From Rhizopus sp. PT2906 (lineage: Eukaryota; Mucoromycota; Mucoromycetes; Mucorales; Rhizopodaceae), in assembly GCA_025529335.1 (NCBI GenBank), contig JAMYHX010000005.1, positions 186,001 to 250,000 on the forward strand: a stretch of DNA of 64,000 bases. Direction: 5' to 3'. Positions 23,478 through 33,893 of the stretch are shown one piece after another. The notes under the pieces were generated by a model. It had not been told where the DNA came from, made no database searches, and saw nothing but the letters and a program-made list of their open reading frames with translations. Within the stretch, counting starts at the first letter, position 1. Each line of letters opens with the position of its first letter. Position numbers and translations under genes: made by a program.

Positions 23478-23752
23478 TGATGCGGTATACGAATATATGA
23501 AGTATCATCATAATTACACTTGAAGTGATCTTGGTTATTGTTATCATTCTTTTCTTTCTTAGTTCAAATTGTATAACATAAAATTATATACAGTAATAAT
23601 AAAAAGTTTATTTTTTGATCCTCTATCTTCTTGAGTGAGACTGTGACAAACAAAGAGACAAGCCGAGAATAAACAGGGAGAAGAGGGCGGGAACAACTAA
23701 GATCACTTCAAGTGTAATTATGATGATACTTCATATATTCGTATACTACATC
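23478..23752. repeat. Foldback repeat related to the DIRS termini
   Basis: The left arm, about 23478-23536, is repeated in reverse complement at about 23694-23752 with only about three mismatches. Each arm includes gtatacgaatatatgaag and aattacacttgaagtgatct. The arms flank about 157 bp. The inner part aattacactt...gtgatcttggtt resembles the neighbouring DIRS terminal repeat (aattacacttcgagc), so this is probably a pair of opposed termini left by a related element. Confidence 0.75.
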
Positions 23753-23753
23753 A

Positions 23754-23785
23754 AATTACACTTCGAGCTTTGTGATCTTGGTTGT
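23754..23785. repeat. DIRS left terminal inverted repeat (32 bp)
   Basis: It begins aattacacttcgagctttg and is the exact reverse complement of 26703-26734. Confidence 0.9.
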
Positions 23786-24279
23786 TGATCCAGAGTAGAA
23801 CTGATCAAAGAAGCGGATAGTGACAAAGAGAGTGTTTCAGACGTTTGGCGAGATGTTCCACGCAAGCATATTCCAACGGGAGTTCTTGATGAGGTGCTGA
23901 TCAGTGTCATTTACCAGCTTCTCCTGAAGGAGGACCAGAGGGGGCTGGTGCGCCAATTGTAAAGCCAGTGGAAACCAAGTGGCAGAAGGCGAGTTGGGCG
24001 TGATGAGTGTCGTCTGCTGGGGGTGCTGGATCAATCGCTGTAAGATGGATAGCATCATGTTCCATGGAGGGGCCAGGTACAGCCGCCCGGGAAAAAGTGG
24101 CCCAATTCCTCGAAAAGGCGTTGGTCCATAGAGTTTGCGGATAATATGTCCATGATACAAAGGCTTACAGAGTCTTGGTGTTCTTGTGTGTGGCGAATAG
24201 GTCTAGGTGACGAGAGCCCTACAGGCGGCCCAGCCAGAGGAAAAGTCTTTTCTGGCAAAGTTTATTCGTTCTGGAGCGT

Positions 24280-25395
24280 GAGCTGATGAGAGGGAGCATT
24301 GGTGGGGTTTCAACGGAATGGAACGTATAGCATCGACAACTGTATGGGGTTACGAAAGCAGAGGCGCCATATGTCCATCGCTAAGGGGTTCAGGTCGAAG
24401 AAGCGAGTACCACCGAACTTGTTGATACATGTCAAGGTATACATGTTATCCATACATAGTTAGATGTGTCCTGAATGGGATGGTGGTACTTGTTTTAGGG
24501 CTTTGTCCACAGCTAAAAATTCCTTGTAATTGATATGGAAACGGCGTTCTTGAGAGGACCAGAGACCAGAGAAGCGACGATTGCCACAGACTATTCCCCA
24601 ACCCGTGCCTGACGCATCCGTGAACACTTGAGTGACGGGAGTGTGCTGAAGGATATGCCAACCATTCCATTGCTGCAGTTGCGAAATCCATCAGGTAAAT
24701 TCTTGTTTTATTGCTGGAGTGATAGGACAAAGATGATTCTGTATTGTTGAAGGTGATGTTGCATATCGTCAGTATCTGTTGAACCGCTGCAGTAGGTGTC
24801 GGGTGTGAAAACGTGCTTGAATGTTCCCCAGTTGAGTCGCCATCGTCGTTCCAATGAATACTGCGAGTTGTGTCCATGTCGTCAATTGCTGGTAGAGAAG
24901 TTTGTAAGCCATTCGTCAAATCGATCGAATTTTCTTGCCTGGTGCGGAAATGGTCATTGATGCCGTGTCGATCGTCATATTCAAGTGAGTAATCTGCTGA
25001 GAGGGGGTTAGAATGGATTTTTTGTCGTTGACCAACCACCCCAATTGGACCATCTTCGCATATACCTGTGTTGTCTGAGCCAGCGCTTGTTCCTTGGAGG
25101 AGGTCATTATCAGAAAATCCTCGAGATAAGCTGTCAAGCAGATTTCGTTACGCCTGGCCCATTGTAGTAAAGGTTTGATGGCCTTGGTAAAGATCCAAGG
25201 GGACAGGCTGAGGCCGAACGGGAGGACGCGGTACTGGAACAGTTGTGAGAGCCATCGGAAACAGAGGCACTTGCGGGAGAAAGAATATACAGGAGCATGA
25301 TGGAAGGCGTCCTTTAAATTGATTGATGTGAGATAATCGCCTGATTGCAATAAGCTGGTGATCGTTTGCAGTGTCTCCATATTGAAGTGGCGCAC
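24280..25395 (-). pseudogene. DIRS reverse transcriptase-RNase H region
   Basis: The frame 25395-24916 gives the polymerase core: RHFNMETLQTI, DYLTSINLKDAFHHAPV (first aspartate), FRWLSQLFQYRVLPFGLS, and LTAYLEDFLIM, where YLED replaces the usual YLDD. It continues with HLNMTIDTASM. Further along, another frame gives RNase H: VFTDASGTGWGIV, INYKEFLAVDKAL and CMDNMYTLTCINKFGGTR, preserving D, E and D. Frame changes between the parts and in-frame stops make it inactive as it stands. Best relatives by motif are DIRS1-like elements rather than Gypsy. Confidence 0.75.
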
Positions 25396-25844
25396 GGGCA
25401 GGTAATAGTTGAGTTGTCGCAGGTTAAGAGCTGGCGGGAGACTCTGTCTTTCTTTGGAGTCCCGAATAAGTTGGAAAGGAAGCCTTGGGAAAGAGGAGGT
25501 GCCGGTTCGATGGCTTATTTGCTGATAAGGGAGGGTATCTTGTTGTTAATGATTTGGACTGTCATTATTGGGAGTTAAATGATTGGTTTTGTTAGAGGAT
25601 AGGAAGAGGAAAAACGAAGTTGGAAGCCATGATGGAGGGCGCTTAGGAGCCATGGGTGTATGAATCGCTGCAAGGGCTGAGACAAGACGGTGCAATAAAA
25701 GACAAACGTCCTCCTACAATGCTTATTTCCTCTTGTTGATGATGGGGCGAGACTGAAAACCGCGCTGTTGTTGCACAGATTTTGAATGAACAATAAAAGT
25801 GTTGTCAGTAGTGGTGTTAGAGGGTGTCGTTTTACCACTAGAAG

Positions 25845-26550
25845 TCATGCTGTCAAAGGATATATTAAATGCAGCTGCCGAAGACGATTGGGTCGAAATG
25901 ACGCGAATAGGTCGAGGCCTGGAGCGTCTACCTGTAGAGGCTTGTACGGCTTGAGCCAGTTGATGTGGTCCACCATATCTTTGGGGCCCAAGAGATAGTT
26001 CTGAAGCTCTTCGAAAGGAAGGTTGTAAGAAGCAGAAATGCCCCGAAGCATGTTAGAAGTACATTGTTTGGCGATGTACGACGCCAAATCGGACAGAAGC
26101 TCGTGAATAGTCTTGGCAAACTCCAGAGATCGCTGACGAGTAGTGTCCAGATCCCACTGACTGTGAACCAGTTAATAGGCGAACCAGTCAATAGGACGAG
26201 TAAGGCCAGAAAGACAATACTGGACATCATGAAATTGTGTGTCGAAGCGACGAGCGGGACCTGACAGGTTAACTTTATTGAGTTTAGGTGGATCGTAGGA
26301 ACGAATGGTGTTCTTAGGGCATTCAAATAGGAAACGACGGCGTTCAGCATCCGGAAGAAGACGTCAAAAGAAGCCTTCCTCAAGGAAGGAGCAATGCTCC
26401 AGAAGAGCTGAAAAAGGAATGAAATCAGCTCCGGAATACCGAACGACCACATTGAGGTCATCCTGTAGGAAGGGAAAAAATGCGAACTTAGCTTCCATGG
26501 AGGGAAGGGGGTTAAAGAATTCCATGGTCCCTACAGGAAATTCAGCTTAA
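25845..26550 (-). pseudogene. DIRS Gag-like region
   Basis: Several frames upstream of the reverse transcriptase share features of DIRS ORF1: RRFDTQFHDVQYCLSGLTRP near 26250-26190, HELLSDLASYIAKQCTSNML, and FEELQNYLLGPKDMVDHINW. The frame is broken at least twice. The assignment rests on position and on the D-x-x-x-x-L-[RT]RP pattern. Confidence 0.5.
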
Positions 26551-26702
26551 TCGTAACCATTGTTCTCAGTATTCATAGTCTAACGACGGGTTGTCCAGGT
26601 GCGTACAAATTCGAACGAAAAGAAGATAAAGATAAAAAAATAGCTTTTTTTACGACTGCATTTTATTTTACGTTGTACAATTCGAACAAATAAAGAATGA
26701 TT

Positions 26703-26734
26703 ACAACCAAGATCACAAAGCTCGAAGTGTAATT
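26703..26734. repeat. DIRS right terminal inverted repeat (32 bp)
   Basis: It ends gctcgaagtgtaatt and is the exact reverse complement of 23754-23785. Its outer two bases form part of a TAA stop codon for the adjacent minus-strand ORF. Confidence 0.9.
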
Positions 26735-27059
26735 AGCCATATACAATCTTACCATCATTTTTAGTTACAATCTTTCCATTCTTTCTACAAACAGTATCCC
26801 AGTCCCACCAGATAAGCCCTTCTTCATTGATAGTGAGGCCGATTATACGAACGATTTCTTCATTTTCTATTATATAGTTGGAAAGTTTGAATTTCTTATC
26901 TTTGAACATAATCCTTAAGAAACCCTTGTTTTTTTCTGTGATAGCGTAGCTAACTTCATCGCTTAATGCGTCAATATTATTGTTGATTTTTTCTATGTAG
27001 TCTTCCACATATACTTTTTGGACTTTTCGACCACCTTTTACAGTTTTCAAAGTATCCAT
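26733..27059 (-). CDS. Hypothetical protein, 108 aa, cut by the DIRS insertion
   Basis: An ATG-initiated frame encodes a Lys/Ile/Asn-rich polypeptide with VQKVYVEDYIEKINNNIDAL and ending WDWDTVCRKNGKIVTKNDGK plus a few residues. I do not recognise it. Its TAA stop uses bases of the DIRS terminal repeat, so the original reading frame may have been longer. Codon use is more AT-rich than in the housekeeping genes. It may belong to an older mobile element together with the fragments at 27136-27680. Confidence 0.35.
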   Translation of the reverse strand: MDTLKTVKGGRKVQKVYVEDYIEKINNNIDALSDEVSYAITEKNKGFLRIMFKDKKFKLSNYIIENEEIVRIIGLTINEEGLIWWDWDTVCRKNGKIVTKNDGKIVYG

Positions 27060-27476
27060 AGTTTATTATTTTTTGGGTAAAAAAAGAAAAGAAAAAGAAA
27101 ATAAAACGTAAGAGTTTATTATCGGGGCACCTAATTTATTTTGTGCACATAACCACCAAGTATCTACTTCTGGCTGTTATTATATACTCTTTCTGGAAAG
27201 TAAATTCTACGGCATCTTGGAACGATATTACTTTCTGGAAATAGTGTAAATGCACCCAATGGTGAGAACAAAATCCATGTCGTACGAAATGTAAATTCGT
27301 CGTTGCCAAGAATATTGTATATAATCTTGTTACGATATAGTCATCAATACCCATTTGTAAACTCACATTTTCTGGAGAAGGATCTGTGGCATGATGTTAA
27401 AATAAATATATTTATATTATTACATATTATTTACCAATTGTCCAATGACTTAATATTTCTACAATTTTTATTGTTG
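27060..27476 (-). other. Coding-like but frame-broken segment
   Basis: All three minus-strand frames between 27366 and 27060 contain protein-like stretches, for example FVRHGFCSHHWVHLHYFQKV, TWILFSPLGAFTLFPESN and WWLCAQNKLGAPIINS. This is typical of a decayed gene with indels. No domain is recognised. Confidence 0.3.
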
Positions 27477-27680
27477 TTAAATTTGGCCTTTCAAAAATGG
27501 ATGAGGCATATAAACCTTTCTTACATTATCTTTATAACAATAGTATTTATATCTTTCATTAAATGTTCCAATAAATAATATATTATTACATTTATAACAA
27601 AAGTTTTTATAATTTTTTGATTCTGTTGCTTTTTCATCATTATGCAAAGTTCGAAACAAATCTTCATTTAGTTTGAACAT
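27477..27680 (-). CDS. Hypothetical Cys-rich ORF, 67 aa
   Basis: The frame from an ATG at 27680 contains NFCYKCNNILFIG and RYKYYCYKDNVRKVYMPHPF. The CxxC followed by a third cysteine suggests a small zinc-binding unit. It may be the first exon of a gene that continues into 27366-26733, but no donor site with GT was found near its end. Confidence 0.3.
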   Translation of the reverse strand: MFKLNEDLFRTLHNDEKATESKNYKNFCYKCNNILFIGTFNERYKYYCYKDNVRKVYMPHPFLKGQI

Positions 27681-27985
27681 TATCAATTAAAAAAAAAGGT
27701 ACAAAAATAGTTCCTTGAAACTTACTAATCCACGGTTCTAGTCGAAATTTCAGAAACTCGACAACGTTCTTGCTGTGGAGCGCGTTCTGGTAATTCCGTG
27801 ATCTTGTAACACTCTCAAAGCATACATAGCGAGTATGTCTTTTTTAAAAATGAAAGACCATTCCCATCTCTCTTCTTGGTTTGTATTGATCGTTGTTTGT
27901 AATGACGGCCAACGACATCTATATCAAGAATATGCAGTGGGAAAAGCCCTCCAAAGAAGCACCGTAGTTCAGACCTTTTTTTTTT
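27681..27985. other. Short intergenic gap
   Basis: No gene was recognised. A poly-T run at 27976-27987 overlaps the end of MSS1. Confidence 0.4.
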
Positions 27986-29790
27986 TTATTTTCCAATACA
28001 AAACTGCCCAAACAAAACATCCAGTACTTTTTCTACATCTATGCGCCCTGTAACTCGGCCTAACGCATTTGCTGCTAGCCTTAGTTCTTCAGCTGATAGA
28101 ACGAGCTCTTCTGTAGGCATATCTTTAACAGTGGTCATGATTAACATCATTTTATATATTCTAGCTTACTATAGTTTACCTAAGAAAGCTTTTAGAGAAC
28201 GAGCACACTCTTCAAGGTGTTCTCTATGCCGTGCTTGTGTAATCAATACAGGATTATCTAAAGCTGAGTCAAATCTACAAAGACATGAGATGTGGCTCAT
28301 TATGATCTTTAGCTTTTAATACCTGGATTTGAGTACATTTAGTAATTCTGCCAAAAACCTATCAACGCCTAGGCCTGTCTTGCAGCTCATTGTCCATATA
28401 TTTTTAGATTTCACTTTAGCCCTGATTCTCTCTGACAGATCAACGAGCTCTTGCTGAGAAACAGCATCTTCTTTATTCAATATAACATAAGTGTTATCAT
28501 CAATTAATTGCTCAACCATAGGATCAATGGATTCTCCTTGTTCTGCTGATAGCATACAAATCTTTATATCTGAGATGTCGATTCTAATAATACGTTGTTA
28601 TTTATTATACAGTAATGAATACTTTCTTTATTACCTAGCTTTTGCCCTTTTAATTCCTTCCATTTCTATAACATCGGATGACTCTCTTAAGCCTGCTGTG
28701 TCGCATAGAACAACAGGAAATCCTGCTAGATCAAGTTTAACTTCGACAATATCTCTTGTTGTGCCTGGTATATTTGAAACAATGGCCGCTTCTCGCTTGG
28801 TAAGTCTATTCAAAAGAGTGCTCTTTCCTGCGTTCGGTGGACCCATGATCGCCACATGAATACCGCTGCGAACAATCTCACCTATGTGGCTATCGTCTAA
28901 GTGTTTGGATATCGATGCATATAATTGTCTAACATCTCTAATAACTAATGACGTTCAGCCGTACATTCAAACCATGTTTTTCTGCTTACCTTCATCCATA
29001 ACACCTTCTTCTATATTTTCATCTTCTCCAAAATCTATCACCGCCTCTGTCTTGGCCATACAGTGAATTATTTCCTGTCTCCACTTTTCATAAGGTACTC
29101 TAAGTCCGCCCTTTTAGATAAAAATGAATGATCTACGCCTATGTAATCACTTTTCATCCTACCTCAGCTTGTTGTAAGGCAAGTTTTCTTTGTAATTCTG
29201 TTTCAGCGTTCAAGAGGTCTGCCAACCCTTCTAATTCAGTAAGATCCAGCTTGTTATTATCAAAGGCTCTATTTTATGTCAACTAGGGCACATAAACGAC
29301 ACTTGACTGATCTACCTTACCTCCTTGCAAATTCACCTTGCTCTGCCATCCTAAAGTCCTCTATTTCGCGTAATGCCTCCAAGACACCTTTGACAACAGC
29401 GTTTCCTCCGTGAATTTGTAATTCGACCGAGTCTTCTCCTGTGAAGCTGCGAGGTCCAGGAAACCACAAGATCAAGCCACGATCGAGAACTTGACCTGTC
29501 TTTGGGTGTCTTATGCGTCTGAAATGGGCTATTCTAGGCTCAACTGGGCTTGTTGTCATTTTTTCTATAACCTTTTTTCATAGGAAAGCTTGTCAGTGCT
29601 GTCTGTCATATATATATATATGTCTTGAACTTTTTACTTTTTTGGCGCTTTTTCCAGATACTCGAATGACAGCAACACCAGCTTTCCCTGGTGAAGTGGA
29701 TAGCGCATATATTGTCTCTGGTCTACAAAGCGTAGTTACACTGCAAACATGATGTAGTCTTTTAAATAGAAATGAAGAGAATCTGTGCAT
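27986..29790 (-). CDS. MSS1: Mitochondrial tRNA modification GTPase (MnmE/GTPBP3 family)
   Basis: With MTO1 this enzyme makes the carboxymethylaminomethyl group on wobble uridine of mitochondrial tRNAs. Eight exons (29790-29638, 29571-29321, 29268-29163, 29110-28990, 28944-28635, 28583-28323, 28274-28180, 28122-27986) give 477 residues. Residues 1-25 look like a mitochondrial presequence (MHRFSSFLFKRLHHV). The N-terminal TrmE domain has TIYALSTSPGKAGVAVIRVS and PGPRSFTGEDSVELQIHGGN. The G domain has GPPNAGKSTL (G1), PGTTRD (G2), DTAGLRES (G3) and NKED (G4). The protein ends in FCIGK, the conserved catalytic cysteine motif of MnmE. All key residues are present. Confidence 0.96.
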
Positions 29791-29873
29791 GTCGAAAATT
29801 ACAAGAAAAAAAAAAAAAGAAATGCAATACCCGGTCACCCTTTTTCTCTTTTTCTTTATAAAACATAGATCAA
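29791..29873. promoter_or_regulatory. 83-bp bidirectional promoter between MSS1 and the EngB gene
   Basis: The two ATG codons are separated by only 83 bases, which include an A-rich run (29801-29821) and a TTTATAAAA-like box near 29854-29863. Both genes encode putative mitochondrial GTPases, so they probably share control elements. Confidence 0.55.
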
Positions 29874-31061
29874 ATGCAAATTTATTATAGATTAGCGTCT
29901 CTCGTGTCAAGATCAACTCTTTTAAAGTTAAAACCAACCACATCTTCATTTTGTCAGTTCGGATCACTAACCAAAGCGACGACTGAGAGTACAAAACAGC
30001 TTTCTAATCGTCAAAAGTTTAAGCAACTTCAGCCATCACCTAGACTATATGAGAAACTTGAAAACTTGGGATTTGGAGCCTTGTTAAGAACAAAGCGTTA
30101 TGCTGCAGTTTATAAACAAAAAGAAAGGAAAAAGCAAGAAAAGGGTGATAGTGTGCCTGAAACAAAATACTCGGTAAAATATAAAAGGATATATGCATGT
30201 AGATATGGTCTGATTAACATATACGTAGCTTCCTCTATTATCATTTTTTGCTGGAGCAAAGGTTCCTTCATCTATTCCTCCAGAGTCTCTTGATGAGATA
30301 GCCTTCGTTGGTAAGTTTGTGACAATGTATATCAAACAAAAGAAAAGAAAAAAAGCTTACATATTAAAAAAGGAAGGTCAAATGTCGGTAAATCGAGTTT
30401 ATTAAACAGTTTGGCAGAAACAACTATTGTGCGTACATCAGATAAGCCAGGACTTACACAGCAGTTGAATTTCTTTAATGTTGGTAAATTATTTCACATG
30501 GTTGATATGCCAGGTTATGGCTTTGCTTTTGCAGATGAACAAGATCGAGTCAAATGGAGGGATCTGGTAAGGACAAGGCATAACACGCACATATACTGTT
30601 AGTTAAAGACTAATACTGTGTAGATGGAAACATATATTTCTACTAGAAAGACTCTTAAGCGCGTGTTTGTTGTCATTGATGCTAGACATGGTTTAAAAGT
30701 TGCCGACAAAGAGTTCCTCAATATGCTAAACAGGTAATAGTAACCGAGACTTGTGTATAGGCCCCTTTATTCATCTCATTGTAGTAAACGTGTGAAATTC
30801 CAGATTGTCTTGACAAAGTGCGATCTTGTCGTTTTACCAGACCTTGCAAGACGAATTATGGTTGTGGAAGACGATATAAAGCAAATGCGTAATGCTGTCA
30901 AGAGTGTTGTGGTTGTCAGCTCCAAAACATCTGCAGGCATAAATCAGTTTAGAAAAGAGATTTTATTCTTGATGAACCATCTTAAGCCTAGAGAATTTTA
31001 TGAAGCAATTGAAGAAAAGAAGATTGAAAAACAAACAAAAAAGAAAAGTGACAAACACTAA
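29874..31061 (+). CDS. EngB/YihA-type GTPase, probably mitochondrial
   Basis: EngB GTPases assist large ribosomal subunit assembly; the yeast relative Mrx8 is mitochondrial. Five exons (29874-30173, 30229-30310, 30373-30566, 30624-30733, 30785-31061) give 320 residues. The first 35 residues are Ser/Arg/Leu-rich without acids, as in a matrix targeting sequence. Motifs run in order: AFVGRSNVGKSSLLN (G1), TSDKPGLTQQLNFF (G2), VDMPGYGFA (G3), VLTKCDLV (G4) and VSSKTSAGI (G5). The DMPGYGFA motif is diagnostic of EngB. A basic Lys-rich tail ends the protein. Confidence 0.93.
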
Positions 31062-31142
31062 TAAAAATATGTAAATATAAGCTGCTTGGACTTTATGACA
31101 ACAATATATATATATATATTTTATACAGTTTAACGAGAATGA

Positions 31143-32888
31143 CTAGGACTCTCCATAGATTGATTCTGTGGGCATAACCACGTTCTTGTCCTTGAAGATA
31201 TTCTCTAGCGCCTCTATCCACGCCTTTCTTTTATTCATTACATAAATGGCATGATCTGATAAGCTTGATTTTCCATTGATTGGCGCATTCTTTCGTTTCT
31301 TTGACTTTTGCATTCTCTATAAAATATAATATTAGCACCACAACTTTTGACACTTTAGTAGATTTACAAATCTTTTCAGATAACACTGCTCAACTTGAGC
31401 ATCCAGCGTGTCCAAGACATGTCTGTACTGCTCATATTGAAGTTGATTGTCAACAACGCGAAGAAGTTTCTTCTTTCTGGATTCGTTTATTGCATGTTGT
31501 TCTTTTAGTTCTTTTGCTACTGCCCTTAGCTCTGCACAGATCTCATCATCTTCTTTTGCGTTCCAGTCCACCTAAAGAGATCCCCTTTTTTAGCGTTAAG
31601 AAGCGTATTGAATGCAATCTTACGTCGTCATCTGCGAATAATCCAACATACCGCAGTTCTGTCATCAATCTATCCTCAAAGTCATTTGCATCCAATTGTC
31701 CTTGATGCAAGTAGTCATCATCGTCTTCATCATTATCCTCATCTGTCTCATTACTCTCTTTATCCGGAATTAGGCTGCTTAATAAACGTTCTGTCAGTGC
31801 TCCACAGCTGATGTCTTCTTTCAAGAGATGGTCTTCTGTTATCTGATTGCTATATTTTATATTATCATATGAACCTTGCCTTGAACTACAGCTTGTAGAA
31901 GGAGATAGATTTAATCCAGGTATACTTATTGAGTCATCTTCAGACCAAACTTCAGTATAATGTCTTCCTAGGGGTGGTATGATATATGCCGTTTCATCAT
32001 CTGGCTGCTTATAAACAGGTATTAGTGAAGGTTATATATATATGTATTCAAAAAAAAAAAAAACCTTTTCTAGTAAAAGTTCTCTATCTGCTTCTTCCAA
32101 TGGTCGAAAATGTGGATCAATGGCAGCCCAAAAGGTCAAGATGGGAATTTGATCCTTAGGCTTTACTCTTACAAAGTCTAATTCATCTTCTTTATCATTT
32201 ATCTGTGATGCCTTTTTTCTTTTCATATTGTGAGACTTTTTAGCAGTTGGTGGACTAGTTTCATCTGCTCTTTTCAGTTTAATCGTTTGTGTTGGTTCTA
32301 TAGAAAAAGATTAGGGATATTATCCTTTCACTCATAGGACACATACTCTTATTATAACTGCCCTGAATCGATTCGTCTCTTCGCCGCTTCTTTCTTAATG
32401 TTTCTAGAGCTCTTGTTAAAAGAAGTTAACATATTATGAATAAAACTATAAGAGAAAGCTTACAGCTGTCTTTCTAGTTGCTGCTTATTATGTGAGTTAT
32501 TATAGATGATGGGTTCATCTTTTAAATTGTTTAATCTTGTCAACAACAAGTTTTTGTATTCTTCTTTACCGTTGTCATCTTCTCTTGGTGGCTTCTTTTC
32601 TGGTTCAACTACAAAGATGTATTATATAACCTTTTTTTGATATTAAAAACATAGTGGTTTACATTTTATCTTGACATTCTTTTTTAAATGAACAAGGTCC
32701 TTTTGTAAGTTATGAATGCGTCTTTCGGAAATGGGTAAAATTGCTTCTAGATCAGCCTTGATTTTTAATAAATCAATAGGATCTGGTATAGATCCAATGT
32801 TTGAAGAAACACTCGAAGAGTTTTTAAATTGTCGATAATGAAGAGCAGTGGCTGCTGAAACTGTAACAGGCTGTGAATATCGACGCAT
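31143..32888 (-). CDS. NGG1: Transcriptional adaptor ADA3/NGG1 (SAGA HAT module)
   Basis: ADA3 links ADA2 and the acetyltransferase GCN5 in SAGA-type complexes. Seven exons (32888-32663, 32608-32464, 32411-32347, 32297-32065, 32007-31624, 31571-31368, 31316-31143) give 476 residues. The N-terminus has YSQPVTVSAATALHYR and an LKIKADLEAILPISERRIHN helix. The family core is evident in the second half: PILTFWAAIDPHFRPLEEAD, then CGALTERLLSSLIP, MTELRYVGLFADDD, ICAELRAVAKELKEQHAINE and a Lys-rich tail. FW-x-x-[IV]-[DE]-[PQ]-[HY]-F-[RK]-P and ELRYVGL are characteristic of ADA3. An acidic Asp/Glu run (NETDEDNDEDDDDY) precedes the C-terminal domain. One donor is GTTTTT, which is weak. Confidence 0.88.
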
Positions 32889-33242
32889 AAATTTATAAAG
32901 AGGGGAATCAATGTTTGAAAAAGGTACACAATTTACGGACTTTGTGGAAAAACATCATTGTGGGACAAGAAGAAAAGGATTGATATCAATCACATGGTTT
33001 AAACAACATGGAATTAAATTTGACATGCATACGACGTCTTTGAGTGAGAGAGAGAGAGAGAGAAAGAGAGTCCTTTAGGATGATGTCAACTCTGCGTAAA
33101 ACAGGTCTCATCTTTTGCTCCACTTTATTTTCCTTTTGTCTGAATTTCCTTTTTTATCTAGTACAAAACAGGTAAAAAAAAAAAAAAACTAACATCGTCT
33201 ACTTTAGAGTAAAATACTCTTTTTTTATTATTTCTTATCGAC
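32889..33242. promoter_or_regulatory. Divergent promoter region, ADA3 and UPF0047
   Basis: The genes are head to head. The region contains an (AG)n tract at about 33048-33067 and A/T runs just before the UPF0047 start. No defined factor site was identified. Confidence 0.4.
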
Positions 33243-33871
33243 ATGAGCTGGTTTCAAAGAGAAATTCGATTGAATCCTCGTAGAAGAGGTATTGTATAAA
33301 TAAACAATACACGTAAAAATTAACTTGTGTATAGGTTGTCATCTTGTTCATAATGAAATCGTTAACCAGATTCCTGAATTAAAATCATTCAAGGTCGGAT
33401 TGGCCAACGTATTCTGTAAGAGACTAAAAAAAAGAAAAAAAAAAAAAACCAAGTTGTAAACAATAAGCATAGTGCAACATACTTCTGCTTCATTAATGAT
33501 TAATGAAAACGCTGATCCTGATGTACAAAAGGATATGGAAATGGGTTTAAATAAGATCGTACCGGAATCATTTCCCTATATTCACACAGCAGAAGGCCCT
33601 GATGATATGGTATGGAAGTGAATTAATTGATGTGTCTAATCTAATTCTTTGTTTATTATTAGCCTGGCCACTTGAAATCAGGAATTGTAGGCGTTTCTCT
33701 TAATATTCCAATCACCAATGGTCGCTTAAACCTTGGAACTTGGCAAGGGTAAGTTTTTTTGATCGAGGTCAAAGCATTAATTAATATATTGTTAGTATTT
33801 ATCTTTGTGAGCATCGTGAGCATGGTGGATCACGCAGGGTTGTTGTTACATTGCAAGGAGAAAAGAAATAA
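33243..33871 (+). CDS. YjbQ/UPF0047 family protein
   Basis: Five exons (33243-33288, 33335-33415, 33473-33609, 33663-33748, 33796-33871) give 141 residues, the usual size for the family. Conserved blocks are GLANVFLQHTSASLMINENA (the HTSASL core), DPDVQKDME, HTAEGPDDMPGHLKSGI with the conserved D-x-x-x-H, and LGTWQGIYLCEHREHGGSRR near the C-terminus. Bacterial members have been reported to have weak thiamine-phosphate synthase activity, but the cellular role is unsettled. Its stop lies 22 bp from that of the convergent HPP gene. Confidence 0.95.
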
Positions 33872-33893
33872 AGAAATATAGATGAAAGGGGGG

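Larger units (their letters stand above)
23754..26734 (-). mobile_element. DIRS-like retroelement, internally degenerate and lacking the recombinase
   Basis: A perfect 32-bp inverted repeat bounds the element. Reading on the minus strand, the order is a Gag-like region, then reverse transcriptase, then RNase H, as in DIRS1-type elements. Frames are interrupted by several stops. The expected tyrosine recombinase and methyltransferase after RNase H are absent: about 500 bases beyond RNase H the terminal repeat is reached. DIRS elements integrate by recombination rather than by an integrase and make no target duplication, and none was seen. The copy is non-autonomous. Confidence 0.8.

Noticed and set aside
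29593..29994. 133-codon minus-strand ORF extending upstream of MSS1
   Set aside because: The part before the ATG at 29790 overlaps the opposite gene and has no targeting or domain features.
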